DNA of 64,000 bases. Origin: Salinicola endophyticus. GTDB taxonomy: Bacteria; Pseudomonadota; Gammaproteobacteria; Pseudomonadales; Halomonadaceae. Below, piece after piece: positions 25,697 through 36,700 of this stretch. A program made the position numbers and the translations under genes. Each line of letters begins with the position of its first letter. The first letter of the stretch is position 1. The stretch lies in NCBI RefSeq assembly GCF_040536835.1, contig NZ_CP159578.1, positions 4,154,001 through 4,218,000 of the forward strand, given 5' to 3'. The notes under the pieces were generated by a model. That model was not told the origin of the DNA. It searched no databases and was given only the letters and a program-made list of their open reading frames with translations.

Positions 25697-26896
25697 TCAC
25701 CCCGCCTTGGCCGTAGGTCTGCGCAGCAGCAGGCCCATGGCCACGCAGCAGAGCAGCGCCACCAGGGCGTCGAACAGCAGGCCGGTGAGCTGTAGCCCGA
25801 GCACGCTGGCGACCAGGCCGATGCCGATCACCGGCAGCGAGATCGCCACATAGGCGACCACGAAGAAGGTCGAGACCACCGCCGCCTTGTGCTGTACCGG
25901 GCTGGCGGCGGCCACCGCGCCCAGCCCGGCGCGAAAGGCGATGCCCTGGCCGATGCCCGCCACGATGGGGCCGAGGATGAACCCCGCCAGGGTCTGCGCG
26001 GCCATACCCCAGGCCAGGAGCAGGACGCCGACCAGCAGCACGCCGCAGCCGATCGGCAGACGCCGGGCCTCGGGCAGCTTGTCCTGCACCATCTGCCCCA
26101 GGGTGGAGGCGATGAACAGGCTGCCGGCGACGACGCCGATAAGCGCCGGGTTGTGATAGCCGAGCTGGCCACCGACGAAAGCCGGGGTCACCGAGGTGGC
26201 GAAGCCGCACACCATGAAACCGGCGAAGGCGGCGATCGCCGCCGGCACGAAGACCCCGCGCACCTCCGGCGGCACCTTGAGCTTCTGTACCCGCAGGCGA
26301 ATGCGCGCCGGACGCGTGACCGTCTCCGGGGCGCGCCAGATGAACAGCGCCGCCAGCAGCGCCAGCGCCAGATGCAGCACGTAGGGCACCACCAGCGGCA
26401 GCGGTGCCAGCGCGGCCAGCACCCCGGCGACCATCGGCCCCAGCCCCAGACCGCCCATGTTGGCGGCGGTGGCGACCAGCGGCCCGACCCGCTTCCAGGC
26501 GTCGGGGACCAGCTCCATCACCGCGACCGTGGCGGTGCCGGTGAAGATGCCGGCGGAGATGCCCGACAGCACCCGCGCGAACAGGATGGGGCCGAGCCCC
26601 TGGGCGTGCCAGAACACCAGATCGCTGGCCGCCGAGATCAGTACCCCCGCCAGCAGCATCGGCCGCCGCCCGAGCTGGTCGGACCAGCGCCCGGTGAGTA
26701 GCAGCGCCGCCATCACCCCGGCGGCGTAGACCGCGAAGATGATGGTGATGGTGAGCTGCGAGAAGCCGAAGGTCTGCTGATAGATCGGATAGAGCGGGGT
26801 CGGCATGGTGGTGCCGATCATGGTGAGCGCGAAGGCGAAGGCGGCGCCCAGAAAGACCGCGCGCCCGCCGCGGGCCGCGGTGGCTGAAGCGTTCAT
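25697..26896 (-). CDS. MFS transporter, drug/metabolite efflux type
   Basis: A 399-residue inner-membrane protein with twelve hydrophobic segments. The loop GRWSDQLGRRPMLLAGVL between segments 2 and 3 is the classical MFS motif A, and 'LFARVLSGISAGIFTGTATVAVMELVPDAWK' fits the DHA-like branch. It probably exports a small molecule; substrate unknown. ATG 26896 has AAGGA about 8 nt upstream. Divergent from gmk. Confidence 0.9.
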   Translation of the reverse strand: MNASATAARGGRAVFLGAAFAFALTMIGTTMPTPLYPIYQQTFGFSQLTITIIFAVYAAGVMAALLLTGRWSDQLGRRPMLLAGVLISAASDLVFWHAQGLGPILFARVLSGISAGIFTGTATVAVMELVPDAWKRVGPLVATAANMGGLGLGPMVAGVLAALAPLPLVVPYVLHLALALLAALFIWRAPETVTRPARIRLRVQKLKVPPEVRGVFVPAAIAAFAGFMVCGFATSVTPAFVGGQLGYHNPALIGVVAGSLFIASTLGQMVQDKLPEARRLPIGCGVLLVGVLLLAWGMAAQTLAGFILGPIVAGIGQGIAFRAGLGAVAAASPVQHKAAVVSTFFVVAYVAISLPVIGIGLVASVLGLQLTGLLFDALVALLCCVAMGLLLRRPTAKAG

Positions 26897-26898
26897 GA

Positions 26899-27774
<876 letters not shown>

Positions 27775-27941
27775 CCCTCATTCCGCGCCATGGCGAGCAT
27801 CGCGCCGCCCCGCGCCAGCGGGCGGCACGCGGGCCTTTCACCTTGTCAGCTACGCCAAAGGTCCAGTAGACTGCACGGTCCCGCATGGCCCCGCTTCGGC
27901 TGGGGTGCGACCACTCATTTTCTGGCAGCAGGGTTACCACC

Positions 27942-28199
27942 ATGGCACGCGTGACCGTCGAAGATTGTCTGGACCATATCGAGAACCGTTTCAAGCTGGT
28001 GATGATCTCCTCCCAGCGCGCCCGCCAGCTCTCGCGCGGCTCTCGCGACGCGCTGCTGCCGTGGGAGAACGACAAGCCCACCGTGATGGCGCTGCGCGAG
28101 ATCGCCGCCGGCCAGATCGACGAGAGCGTGCTCGACGAGCCGGTCGAAGCCGCTCCGCCGCGTCCGCGCCCCGAACCGCACCAGGATTTCGAACTCTGA
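27942..28199 (+). CDS. rpoZ: RNA polymerase omega subunit
   Basis: An 85-residue subunit that helps fold beta-prime and is part of the ppGpp-binding site 1. [20 protein letters not shown] begins the conserved core, with '[35 protein letters not shown]' following (shown in part). ATG 27942 starts the family-typical MARVTVEDC; the frame upstream to 27885 is not conserved. It stands between gmk and spoT as in E. coli. Confidence 0.97.
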   Translation: MARVTVEDCLDHIENRFKLVMISSQRARQLSRGSRDALLPWENDKPTVMALREIAAGQIDESVLDEPVEAAPPRPRPEPHQDFEL

Positions 28200-28269
28200 A
28201 CGAGCTTTGCGAGCCCGCGGCCCGCGCCTCGGCGTGACGCCGGCACGACTCCTGGAATAGGCGCGCTGT

Positions 28270-30423
28270 ATGTTCACCATCGATGACCTGGCCGATCGCC
28301 TCGGCGGCTATCTACCCTCTGAGGAGATTCAGCAGGTCAGGCGCGCCTTCTACTACGCCGAGCAGGCCCACGACGGCCAGACCCGCCGCTCCGGCGAGCC
28401 CTACGTCACCCACCCCCTCGCGGTCGCCAATATCCTCGCCAACATGCACATGGACCATCAGAGCCTGATGGCCGCCATGCTGCACGACGTGATCGAGGAT
28501 ACCGGAGTGACCAAGGATGCCCTCGCCGCCCAGTTCGGCGAAGCGGTGGCGGAGCTGGTCGACGGCGTCTCCAAGCTGACCCAGATCACCTTCGAGGACA
28601 AGGCGGTCGCCCAGGCCGAGAACTTCCAGAAGATGGTGATGGCGATGTCCCAGGACATCCGCGTGATCATCGTCAAGCTCGCCGACCGCCTGCACAACAT
28701 GCGCACCCTGGGGGCGCTGCGACCCGACAAGAAGCGCCGTATCGCCCGCGAGACGCTGGAGATCTACGCCCGCATCGCCGGACGCCTGGGGATCAACACC
28801 ATCCGCGTCGAGCTCGAGGATCTCTCGTTCCAGGCGATCCACCCGATGCGTGCCGAGCGCATCAAGCGCGCCGTGGCCCGGGCCCGTGGCAACCGCCGCA
28901 CGACCATGCGCCAGATCCAGACCAGCCTGCAGCGTCGGCTGGACGAGGACGATCTCACCGGCAGCGTGGTCGGCCGCCAGAAGCATCTGCTGTCGATCTA
29001 TCGCAAGATGCACGACCAGCGCAAGCCGTTCGCCGAGATCATGGATGTGTTCGGCTTCCGCATCATCACCGACGATGTCGACAACTGCTATCGCATCCTC
29101 GGCGCGGTGCACAACCTCTACAAGCCGGTCCCCGGGCGCTTCAAGGATTACATCGCGATCCCCAAGGCCAACGGCTACCAGAGTCTGCACACCACCCTGT
29201 TCGGGCCCAGCGGCATGCCGATCGAAGTACAGATCCGCACCCGCGAGATGGAGGCGATGGCCAACAACGGTATCGCCGCCCACTGGCTCTACAAGGCCGG
29301 CCAGACCGAGCGGCCGATCGCCGTCGGCAGCCACGCCCGGGCCCGCGAGTGGGTCCGCGGGCTGCTCGAGATGCAGCGCCATGCGGGTGACTCGCTGGAG
29401 TTCATCGAACACGTCAAGAACGACCTGTTCCCCGACGATGTCTACATCTTCACCCCCAAGGGCGACATCATGGAGCTGCCCCAGGGGGCCACGGCGGTCG
29501 ACTTCGCCTATACCGTGCACACCGATATCGGCAACAGCTGTATCGCCTGTCGTATCGACCGCCACCTGGCGCCGCTCTCGACCCCGCTGGAGAGCGGCCA
29601 GACCCTGGAGATCATCACCGCGCCCGGCGCCCGGCCCAATCTTGCCTGGCTCAACTTCGTGATCACCGCCAAAGCGCGCTCGGCGATTCGTCACGCGCTC
29701 AAGAGCCAGCAGCGCAGCGAGGCGATCCAGCTCGGCCGGCGCCTGCTCAACCGTGCGCTGGGCAGTTTCGACACCAGCCTGGAGAAGCTGCCCGCGGAGC
29801 GTCTCACGGCGCTGCTGGCGGAGCTCGACCTGGCCAACGAAGATGACCTGCTCGAGACCATCGGCCTCGGTACCCGGCTGGCCCACGCCACCGCCAAGCG
29901 CCTTGCCGATGCCAGCCTGAGCGACGACGAGGACGCCCCAGGGTCGCCGGACACCTCGTCGAATACGGGCCCGCACACCGGACCGATCGTCATCAACGGC
30001 TCCGAGAGCATGGCGATCAGCTTTGCCCGCTGCTGCCACCCACTGCCCGGCGACCCGGTGATCGGCCATCTGTCGATCGGCAAGGGGATCGTCGTGCACC
30101 GCCACGATTGTGGTAATCTCGATGAGCTGCGCGATGACCCCGACAAGCTGGTCTCCTTGACGTGGTCTAACCAGATCGAGCAGGATTTCCCGGTGCCGCT
30201 GCGCATCGAGGTGGAGACCCGGCGCGGGCTGATCGCCGAACTGGCCAGCCTGATCACCGACGCCGATGCCAATATCGAGCGCATCGGCATCGAAGAGCGC
30301 GATGCCCGGCTATCGATCGTCAACCTGACCATTCTGGTCAAGGGGCGTGTCCACCTGGCCCGGATCATCAAGCGCCTGCGTAATCTGAATCACATCGGCC
30401 GCATCGTTCGCGCGAGAAGCTGA
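28270..30423 (+). CDS. spoT: Bifunctional (p)ppGpp synthetase/hydrolase SpoT
   Basis: A 717-residue regulator of the stringent response that makes and breaks down (p)ppGpp. The hydrolase HD domain (about 20-180) keeps its metal site in MLHDVIEDTG (70-79); the synthetase domain has 'YRKMHDQRKPFAEIMDVFGFR' and 'YIAIPKANGYQSLHTT'; the TGS domain starts at IFTPKGDIMELPQGA; a C-terminal ACT domain ends the protein. With both catalytic regions intact it is SpoT rather than RelA. It follows rpoZ by 70 bp. Confidence 0.96.
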   Translation: MFTIDDLADRLGGYLPSEEIQQVRRAFYYAEQAHDGQTRRSGEPYVTHPLAVANILANMHMDHQSLMAAMLHDVIEDTGVTKDALAAQFGEAVAELVDGVSKLTQITFEDKAVAQAENFQKMVMAMSQDIRVIIVKLADRLHNMRTLGALRPDKKRRIARETLEIYARIAGRLGINTIRVELEDLSFQAIHPMRAERIKRAVARARGNRRTTMRQIQTSLQRRLDEDDLTGSVVGRQKHLLSIYRKMHDQRKPFAEIMDVFGFRIITDDVDNCYRILGAVHNLYKPVPGRFKDYIAIPKANGYQSLHTTLFGPSGMPIEVQIRTREMEAMANNGIAAHWLYKAGQTERPIAVGSHARAREWVRGLLEMQRHAGDSLEFIEHVKNDLFPDDVYIFTPKGDIMELPQGATAVDFAYTVHTDIGNSCIACRIDRHLAPLSTPLESGQTLEIITAPGARPNLAWLNFVITAKARSAIRHALKSQQRSEAIQLGRRLLNRALGSFDTSLEKLPAERLTALLAELDLANEDDLLETIGLGTRLAHATAKRLADASLSDDEDAPGSPDTSSNTGPHTGPIVINGSESMAISFARCCHPLPGDPVIGHLSIGKGIVVHRHDCGNLDELRDDPDKLVSLTWSNQIEQDFPVPLRIEVETRRGLIAELASLITDADANIERIGIEERDARLSIVNLTILVKGRVHLARIIKRLRNLNHIGRIVRARS

Positions 30424-30474
30424 TAGCAAGATCCCGACGCCCACCCGCGCCGGCCAGACAGACGAACACACGCT

Positions 30475-30512
30475 GCCCCGCCATGGCCAACCACGGCGGG
30501 GCGTCGTTTTTT
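30475..30512 (+). terminator. Rho-independent terminator after spoT
   Basis: GCCCCGCCATGG (30475-30486) pairs with CCACGGCGGGGC (30491-30502) with one mismatch and a CCAA loop, followed by GTCGTTTTTT. It should end the gmk-rpoZ-spoT transcript; ridA then needs its own promoter. Confidence 0.88.
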
Positions 30513-30605
30513 ACGTCGTTCCGGGACGCGATAAAACGTGAAGCGCAGCCCGATACGCAGAAAAAGATCGCGGTATCTCAATCGATAACACCTGGAGGGT
30601 ACGCC

Positions 30606-30995
30606 ATGAGCAACAAAGCCGTTATCAACACCGACAACGCCCCGGCCGCCATCGGCCCCTATTCCCAAGCCGTGAAGTCCGGCAACACCGTCTATCTCTC
30701 CGGCCAGATCCCGCTCGATCCGGCCACCATGGAGATGGTTTCCGACGACTTCGAAGCCCAGGCGCGTCAGGTATTCACCAACCTCTCCGCCGTCTGCAAG
30801 GAGGCCGCCGGCTCGCTGCAGGACATCGTCAAGCTCAACCTCTACCTCACCGACCTCGACAACTTCGGCGTGGTCAACAAGGTGATGGAGGAGTTCTTCA
30901 GCGCCCCGTTCCCTGCGCGCGCCGCGGTGGGCGTCAAGCAGCTGCCCAAGGGCAGCCTGGTCGAAGCCGAGGCGGTCATGGTGATCGGCGACTGA
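30606..30995 (+). CDS. ridA: RidA-family reactive enamine/imine deaminase
   Basis: A 129-residue trimeric enzyme that hydrolyses 2-aminoacrylate and similar reactive intermediates released by PLP enzymes. Family marks are 'NTDNAPAAIGPYSQAV', 'VYLSGQIPLDPATMEMV', the catalytic-site 'FPARAAVGVKQLPKGSLVEAEAVMV' with the conserved Arg. ATG 30606 has GGAGGG upstream. Placement after spoT is common in gammaproteobacteria. Confidence 0.96.
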   Translation: MSNKAVINTDNAPAAIGPYSQAVKSGNTVYLSGQIPLDPATMEMVSDDFEAQARQVFTNLSAVCKEAAGSLQDIVKLNLYLTDLDNFGVVNKVMEEFFSAPFPARAAVGVKQLPKGSLVEAEAVMVIGD

Positions 30996-31025
30996 GCCCC
31001 GCACGCCGGCAACGGTGGCGGCGCC

Positions 31026-32006
31026 TCAGCGCCCCGCCGATGCCGGTGTCGCTGCCGGCAGATCGCCGCGCAGCTTGATCACGTCCGCCCGCGGCGGCAC
31101 CCCGAACATGCGGCTGTATTCGCGGCTGAAGTGGGAAGGGCTGCTGTAGCCGACACGATAGCTGGCCGTGGCGGCTTCCATGCCCTCGGCCAGCATCAGC
31201 CGGCGCGCCTCGTGCAGACGCAGGCGCTTCTGGAACTGCAGCGGTGACATCCGCGTCACCTGCTTGAAGCTGTGGAACAGCGACGACTCGCTCATGCTCA
31301 CCATGTCGGCGAGATCGCCCACCCGCAGCGGCTCGCGGAAGCGCGCCTGGAGCACCTCGATCACCCGGGCCATGCGGTGGGTCTGGCCATCGACCATGGC
31401 GAACTTGCGCATATAGGGTGCCAACTCCCCGACCAGCGCCCGATAGAGGATCTCCCGCCGCACCAGCGGCGCCAGGATCGCGATGTCCTGAGGCGTATCC
31501 AGCAGCCCGACCAGACGCGACAACGCTTCCAGCATCCCCTGATCGGCCAGGACATGGCCGAGCCCGCAGGCCCCCTCCGGGCACAACTCCTCCTCCGGCT
31601 GCCGTGCCACCGGCAGCCCCATCGCCAGGATCAGATCGGTGACCTCCTGGGGGTCGATCGTGAGCTTGATGCCCAGATACGGGGTCTGGGGCGAGGCCTG
31701 GGTCACCTTGCCCAGAATCGGCAGCGGCACCGCCGAGACCATGCAACTCAGCGGGCCATAGTCGATCTGGCGATCCCCCAGCCACACCGTCTTGGCGCCC
31801 TGGGCGATCAGACACAGCGCCGGCTCGTAGACCCGCGAGCCCATGCAGGCCGTGGTCGAATTGGCGCGCACCAGCTCCAGACCGGGAATGGCGCTGGCAG
31901 TGAACCCCTCCGCGTCGGCATGGGCGAGAATGCGCGCCACGAGAGTATTCATCAAGGCGTCGAACGACGACTCGGCGTGCCTCGGGATGGCCTGTGCGGC
32001 GGTCAC
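31026..32006 (-). CDS. AraC-family regulator with AraC_N domain
   Basis: A 326-residue regulator. The N-terminal AraC_N (PF06719-type) domain is seen in VYEPALCLIAQGAKTVWLG and 'SCMVSAVPLPILGKVTQASP'; the C-terminal double helix-turn-helix contains 'LADMVSMSESSLFHSFKQVT' and 'VGYSSPSHFSREYSRMFGVPP'. GTG 32006 is taken as start because AGGGGAG lies 7-8 nt upstream; the open frame to 32333 is unsupported. It diverges from the RND efflux operon and is its likely regulator. Confidence 0.9.
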   Translation of the reverse strand: MTAAQAIPRHAESSFDALMNTLVARILAHADAEGFTASAIPGLELVRANSTTACMGSRVYEPALCLIAQGAKTVWLGDRQIDYGPLSCMVSAVPLPILGKVTQASPQTPYLGIKLTIDPQEVTDLILAMGLPVARQPEEELCPEGACGLGHVLADQGMLEALSRLVGLLDTPQDIAILAPLVRREILYRALVGELAPYMRKFAMVDGQTHRMARVIEVLQARFREPLRVGDLADMVSMSESSLFHSFKQVTRMSPLQFQKRLRLHEARRLMLAEGMEAATASYRVGYSSPSHFSREYSRMFGVPPRADVIKLRGDLPAATPASAGR

Positions 32007-32373
32007 GGCGTCACTCCCCTGCTGGACGGATGGAAAGGCATCAAGCGATAGAGCGCGAGTATAAGCCCACTTTCGGCGATATTGGGCGCGTCTGGCAGAG
32101 ACTTGCAGAATCGGGCAAGTACTCTGAAGAATTCGGCAAGACGCCGTCCTTGCGCCAGCCCCTCGCCCAGGCGGTCCCGAAACCCCTTCCGTGGCTGACC
32201 GGTTTCTGCGGAGAATCGGGCAAGCAATCGACAGGAAGCCGATAACGCCCCACCACCGCCAGCCTTTAGATTGGCACTCCATGCCCCCGGGCGGTTTCCC
32301 CGCCACGCTTGACCTCAACTTAAGTTGAGCCAATAGCTTGCCCTCCTTCGGGGAATGTCACACGGAGCGAACC
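32007..32373. promoter_or_regulatory. Divergent control region with three spaced 13-mers
   Basis: Between the AraC gene and the RND adaptor gene, the word AGAATCGGGCAAG occurs at 32107-32119 and 32212-32224 and AGAATTCGGCAAG at 32128-32140. Starts are 21 and 84 bp apart (multiples of two helical turns), same orientation, as expected for AraC-type binding sites. The first copy is also part of CTTGC-N8-GCAAG. I found no clear promoter hexamers. Confidence 0.5.
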
Positions 32374-33633
32374 ATGATGGAGAAGTTCAACCAGCCCCCC
32401 GCGCCTGGCGCGAGGTTGGCCGCCGTCACGCCGATCACGGGACGGCAGATCGCGTATCTGCGAACCACCTGGCTACGAATCACTTGGCTCACAACCACCT
32501 GGCTGCTGGCAGCGCTGCTGCTGGCCGGCTGCGATGCCCACGGCGAGCCCCAGGCCGCCGCCCCGCCACCGCCCGAGGTCGATGTCGCCACCGTCGCAGC
32601 CGAGCCGATCACGCTCACCGAGACCTTCACCGGACGCATCGAGGCGCCCGAGACCGTGGCACTACGCCCGCGGGTGAGCGGCTATGTCGATGAGATCGCC
32701 TTCACCGAGGGCCAGCTGGTCAAGGCCGGCGATCTGCTCTTGCGCATCGACCCGCGCCCCTATGCGGCGCGCGTCGATGCCGCCAAGGCGGCCCTGGCCC
32801 AGGCGCGTAGCCAGCGTCAGCTCGCCGATGTCGAAGCCAGCCGCTCGCGCCGGCTGATCGGCCGCCACATGATCTCCCAGGAGCAGCACGACCAGCGCCA
32901 GGCGGCGGCCCAGGATGCCCGTGCGCGTGAAGCGCAGGCCCGCGCCGCGCTCACCAGCGCCGAGCTCGACCTCGAGTACACCCGCGTCACCGCGCCGGTG
33001 GCCGGCCGCATCGGGCGAGCGCTGGTCACCCGCGGCAACCTGGCCAGCGCCGACCAGACGCTGTTGACCACGCTGGTCTCGGTCGACCCACTCTATGTCT
33101 ATTTCGACAGCAACGAGAGCGGCGCCGAGAACACGCTGGCGAGCGTCGACCCCGACCACCCCGTGGCGGTGCGGGTCAGTCTCACCGGCGAGAGCGGCTT
33201 TCCCCATCGCGGTCGGCTCGACTTCGTCGATAACCGTATCGACCCCACCACCGGCACCCTGACCTACCGCGCCGTGCTCGACAATCCGGACGGGCGCATC
33301 CGCCCCGGCCAGTTCGCCCGCGTCGAGATGCCCGTCGCCTCGCTCACCGCGGCGCTGCTGATCGACCGCCAGGCGGTGCTGACCAACCAGGATCGGCGCT
33401 TCGTCTATCGGGTGGCCGATGACAACAGCGTCACGCCGCAACCGGTGGTGACCGGCGCCGCGGTCGGCGACCGGGTGGTGATCCGCGACGGCCTCGCCCC
33501 GGGAGACCGCATCGTGGTCAACGGCACCCAGAAGATCTACGCCCCCGGCATGACCATCTCACCGCATCCGGTCGATCCACGACCGACCGACCCGCAACCC
33601 ACGGCCGAAGGCGCGCTCGCAACGCGCTCTTGA
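32374..33633 (+). CDS. RND efflux periplasmic adaptor (lipoprotein)
   Basis: A 419-residue membrane-fusion protein linking the inner-membrane pump to an outer-membrane channel. A lipobox LLAGC places the acylated cysteine at residue 53. Then come the barrel-sandwich 'VALRPRVSGYVDEIAFTEGQLVKAGDLLLRID', a coiled-coil hairpin (about 125-190) and 'YTRVTAPVAGRIGRALVTRGNLA'. The leader is odd: TTWLRITWLTTTWLL has three near-identical units. ATG 32374 has GGAG 6 nt upstream; a second ATG follows directly. Forms an operon with the permease 94 bp downstream. Confidence 0.93.
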   Translation: MMEKFNQPPAPGARLAAVTPITGRQIAYLRTTWLRITWLTTTWLLAALLLAGCDAHGEPQAAAPPPPEVDVATVAAEPITLTETFTGRIEAPETVALRPRVSGYVDEIAFTEGQLVKAGDLLLRIDPRPYAARVDAAKAALAQARSQRQLADVEASRSRRLIGRHMISQEQHDQRQAAAQDARAREAQARAALTSAELDLEYTRVTAPVAGRIGRALVTRGNLASADQTLLTTLVSVDPLYVYFDSNESGAENTLASVDPDHPVAVRVSLTGESGFPHRGRLDFVDNRIDPTTGTLTYRAVLDNPDGRIRPGQFARVEMPVASLTAALLIDRQAVLTNQDRRFVYRVADDNSVTPQPVVTGAAVGDRVVIRDGLAPGDRIVVNGTQKIYAPGMTISPHPVDPRPTDPQPTAEGALATRS

Positions 33634-33727
33634 GCGGCGGCGGCGCCAGGTGCGCCGCCGGCCCCCCCATTCACGGGAACGACGACAAGCGGCGGGCATC
33701 GCATCCGCCGCGCAGGAGCCCCAAGGC

Positions 33728-36700
33728 ATGAATGTTTCACGTTTCTTCGTCGACCGCCCGATCTTCGCTGCGGTGCTGTCGATAGTCATGCTCGCGCTCG
33801 GCGCGATCTCGATCCCCAACCTGCCGATCGGCGAGTATCCGGAGGTGGTGCCGCCCTCGGTACTGGTGCGCACGGTCTACCCCGGCGCCAACCCCAAGGA
33901 GATCGCCGACACCGTCGCTGCGCCGCTCGAGGAGGCGATCACCGGCGTCGAGGGGATGATGTACTACAAGTCGGTCGCCGGCTCCGACGGGGTGCTGCAG
34001 ATGACCGTCACCTTCCGCCCCGGCACCGACGCCGAACAGGCCACGGTGCGGGTGCAGAACCGGGTCAGCCAGGCCCTGGCACGCCTGCCCGAGGCGGTGC
34101 GCCGCCAGGGCGTGACCACCCAGAAGCAGTCACCGACCTTTCTGATGGTGGTCCACCTGGTCTCGCCGGACGACCGCTACGACACCCTCTACCTGCGCAA
34201 CTATGCCCGCCTTCACGTACGCGACCAGCTGGCGCGCATCCCCGGCGTGGGTGAGGCGCAGCTGTTCGGCGGCGGCGACTACGCCATGCGCGTGTGGCTC
34301 GACCCGGACCGGGTCGCCGCCCACGGCCTGACCGCCGGCGACGTGGTGGCGGCGATCCGCGACCAGAACGTGCAGGTCTCCGCCGGGCAGATCGGCGGCG
34401 AGCCGATGCCGGACAGCGACTTCCTGACCCTGATCAACGCCAAGGGGCGCCTGACCAGCGAGGCGGAGTTCGGCGACATCGTGCTCAAGACCGGCGCCGA
34501 CGGCGACATTCTCAGGCTCAAGGATGTTGCCCGGCTGCAGCTCGGCGCCGGCGACTACACCCTGCGCGCCCGTCTGGATGGCAAGGACGCGGTGGCGATC
34601 GGCATCTTCCAGTCGCCCGGGGCCAACGCGCTGGAGATTCGCGACCAGGTGATCCACACCATGGACGAGCTGGCGACCCAGTTCCCCGCCGGGCTCGAGT
34701 ATCGCAGCGTCTACGACACCACATTGTTCGTCACCGATTCGATCCACTCGGTGATCCAGACCCTGCTGGAAGCGGTGCTGCTGGTGGTGCTGGTGGTAAC
34801 GCTGTTCCTGCAGACCTGGCGCGCCTCGCTGATCCCGCTGCTGGCGGTGCCGGTCTCGGTGGTGGGCACCTTCGCGGTGCTGCTGCTGCTCGGCTACTCG
34901 ATCAACACCCTGACCCTGTTCGGGCTGGTGCTGGCGATCGGTATCGTCGTCGACGACGCCATCGTGGTGGTGGAGAACGTGGAGCGCAACATCGAGCAGG
35001 GGCTGGCGCCACGCGCCGCGGCGCATCAGGCAATGCGCGAGGTCTCGGGGCCGATCGTGGCCATCGGCCTGGTGCTGTGCGCGGTGTTCGTGCCGATGGC
35101 CTTTCTCTCCGGGGTGACCGGCCAGTTCTATCGCCAGTTCGCGGTGACCATCGCCATCTCCACGGTCATCTCGACGATCAACTCGCTGACGCTGTCGCCG
35201 GCCCTGGCGGCGATGCTGCTCAGGCCCCACGATGCGCCCAAGGATCGCCTGACGCGGGTGATCGACGCCCTGTTCGGTTGGCTGTTCCGGCCCTTCAATC
35301 GGCTCTTCAACGCCGGCTCCGAACGCTATCGGGGCGTGGTGTCGCGCAGCCTGAAACGCCGCGGCGCGGTGTTCGTGATCTATCTGATCCTGCTCGGGGC
35401 CACCGGCTATCTGTTCAAGACGGTGCCGCCCGGGTTCATTCCGGTGCAGGACAAGATGTACCTGATCGCCGGCGTCAAGCTGCCCGAGGGCGCCTCCCTC
35501 GAACGCACCGACGCCCTGCTGCGCCAGGTGGTGGATATCGCCATGCACACCGATGGGGTCGAGCATGCGATCTCGTTCCCGGGGCTCAATGCCCTGCAGT
35601 TCACTAACACCTCCAACACCGGTCTGGCGTTTCTGACCCTGACGCCGTTCACCGAGCGCACCCGCACGGCAGCGGAGATCAATGCCGAACTCGCCGGCAA
35701 GCTCGGCGCGCTCAAGGACGGCATCGCCTTCTCGTTCATGCCGCCGCCGATCCTGGGGCTCGGCAACGGCTCCGGCTATCAGCTGTTCCTCGAGGATCGC
35801 GGCGGCCTCGGCTACGGCCCGCTGCAGGAAGCGGTCAACGCCTTCCAGGGCGCGGTGATGCAGACCCCGGGGATGTCCTATCCGATCACCAGCTATCAGG
35901 CCAACGTGCCCCAGCTCGATGCCGACGTCGACCGCTTGAAGGCCAAGTCGCAGGGGGTGGCGGTGGCCGACCTCTTCGACACCCTGCAGACCTATCTGGG
36001 CTCGACCTACGTCAACGACTTCAACCAGTTCGGCCGCACCTGGCAGGTCATTGCCCAGGCCGACGCCCCCTACCGCGACAGCGTCGAGGACATCGCTCGC
36101 CTGCGCACCCGCAACGCCCAGGGCGAGATGGTGCCGATCGGCTCGATGATAAAGGTCCACCAGACCTTCGGCCCCGACCCGGTGCTGCGCTTCAACGGCT
36201 ACCCCGCCGCCGATCTCGCCGGCGAGGCCGACCCGCGGGTGCTCTCCTCGCCCCAGGCGATGGCCGAGCTGACCCGGATCGGCGCCCAGGTGCTGCCGGC
36301 AGGGATCGACTTCGAGTGGACCGATCTCAGCTATCAGCAGGCGACCCAGGGCAACGCCGCGCTGATCGTGTTCCCGCTGGCGGTGATGCTGGTGTTCCTG
36401 GTGCTGGCCGCGCTCTACGAGAGCTGGACCCTGCCGCTGGCGGTGATTTTGATCGTGCCGATGTGCGTGCTCTCGGCGCTGATCGGGGTGCGCCTGGTGG
36501 GCGGCGATACCAATATCTTCGTCCAGGTGGGGCTGGTGGTGCTGATCGGGCTGGCGTGCAAGAACGCGATCCTGATCGTCGAGTTCGCCCGCGAGCTGGA
36601 GCTCGAGGGTCGCGAGACCGTGGCCGCGGCGCTGGAGGCCTGCCGTCTACGCCTGCGCCCGATCGTCATGACCTCGATCACCTTCACCGCGGCGGTGATA

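Noticed and set aside
28312-30105. 597-codon open frame opposite spoT
   Set aside because: Mirror of the SpoT reading frame with biased composition; spoT domains are intact on the other strand.
34130-36160. 676-codon open frame on the minus strand opposite the RND permease
   Set aside because: High-GC shadow frame: rich in His, Gln, Arg and Asp with no recognisable motif, fully inside a strongly conserved gene.
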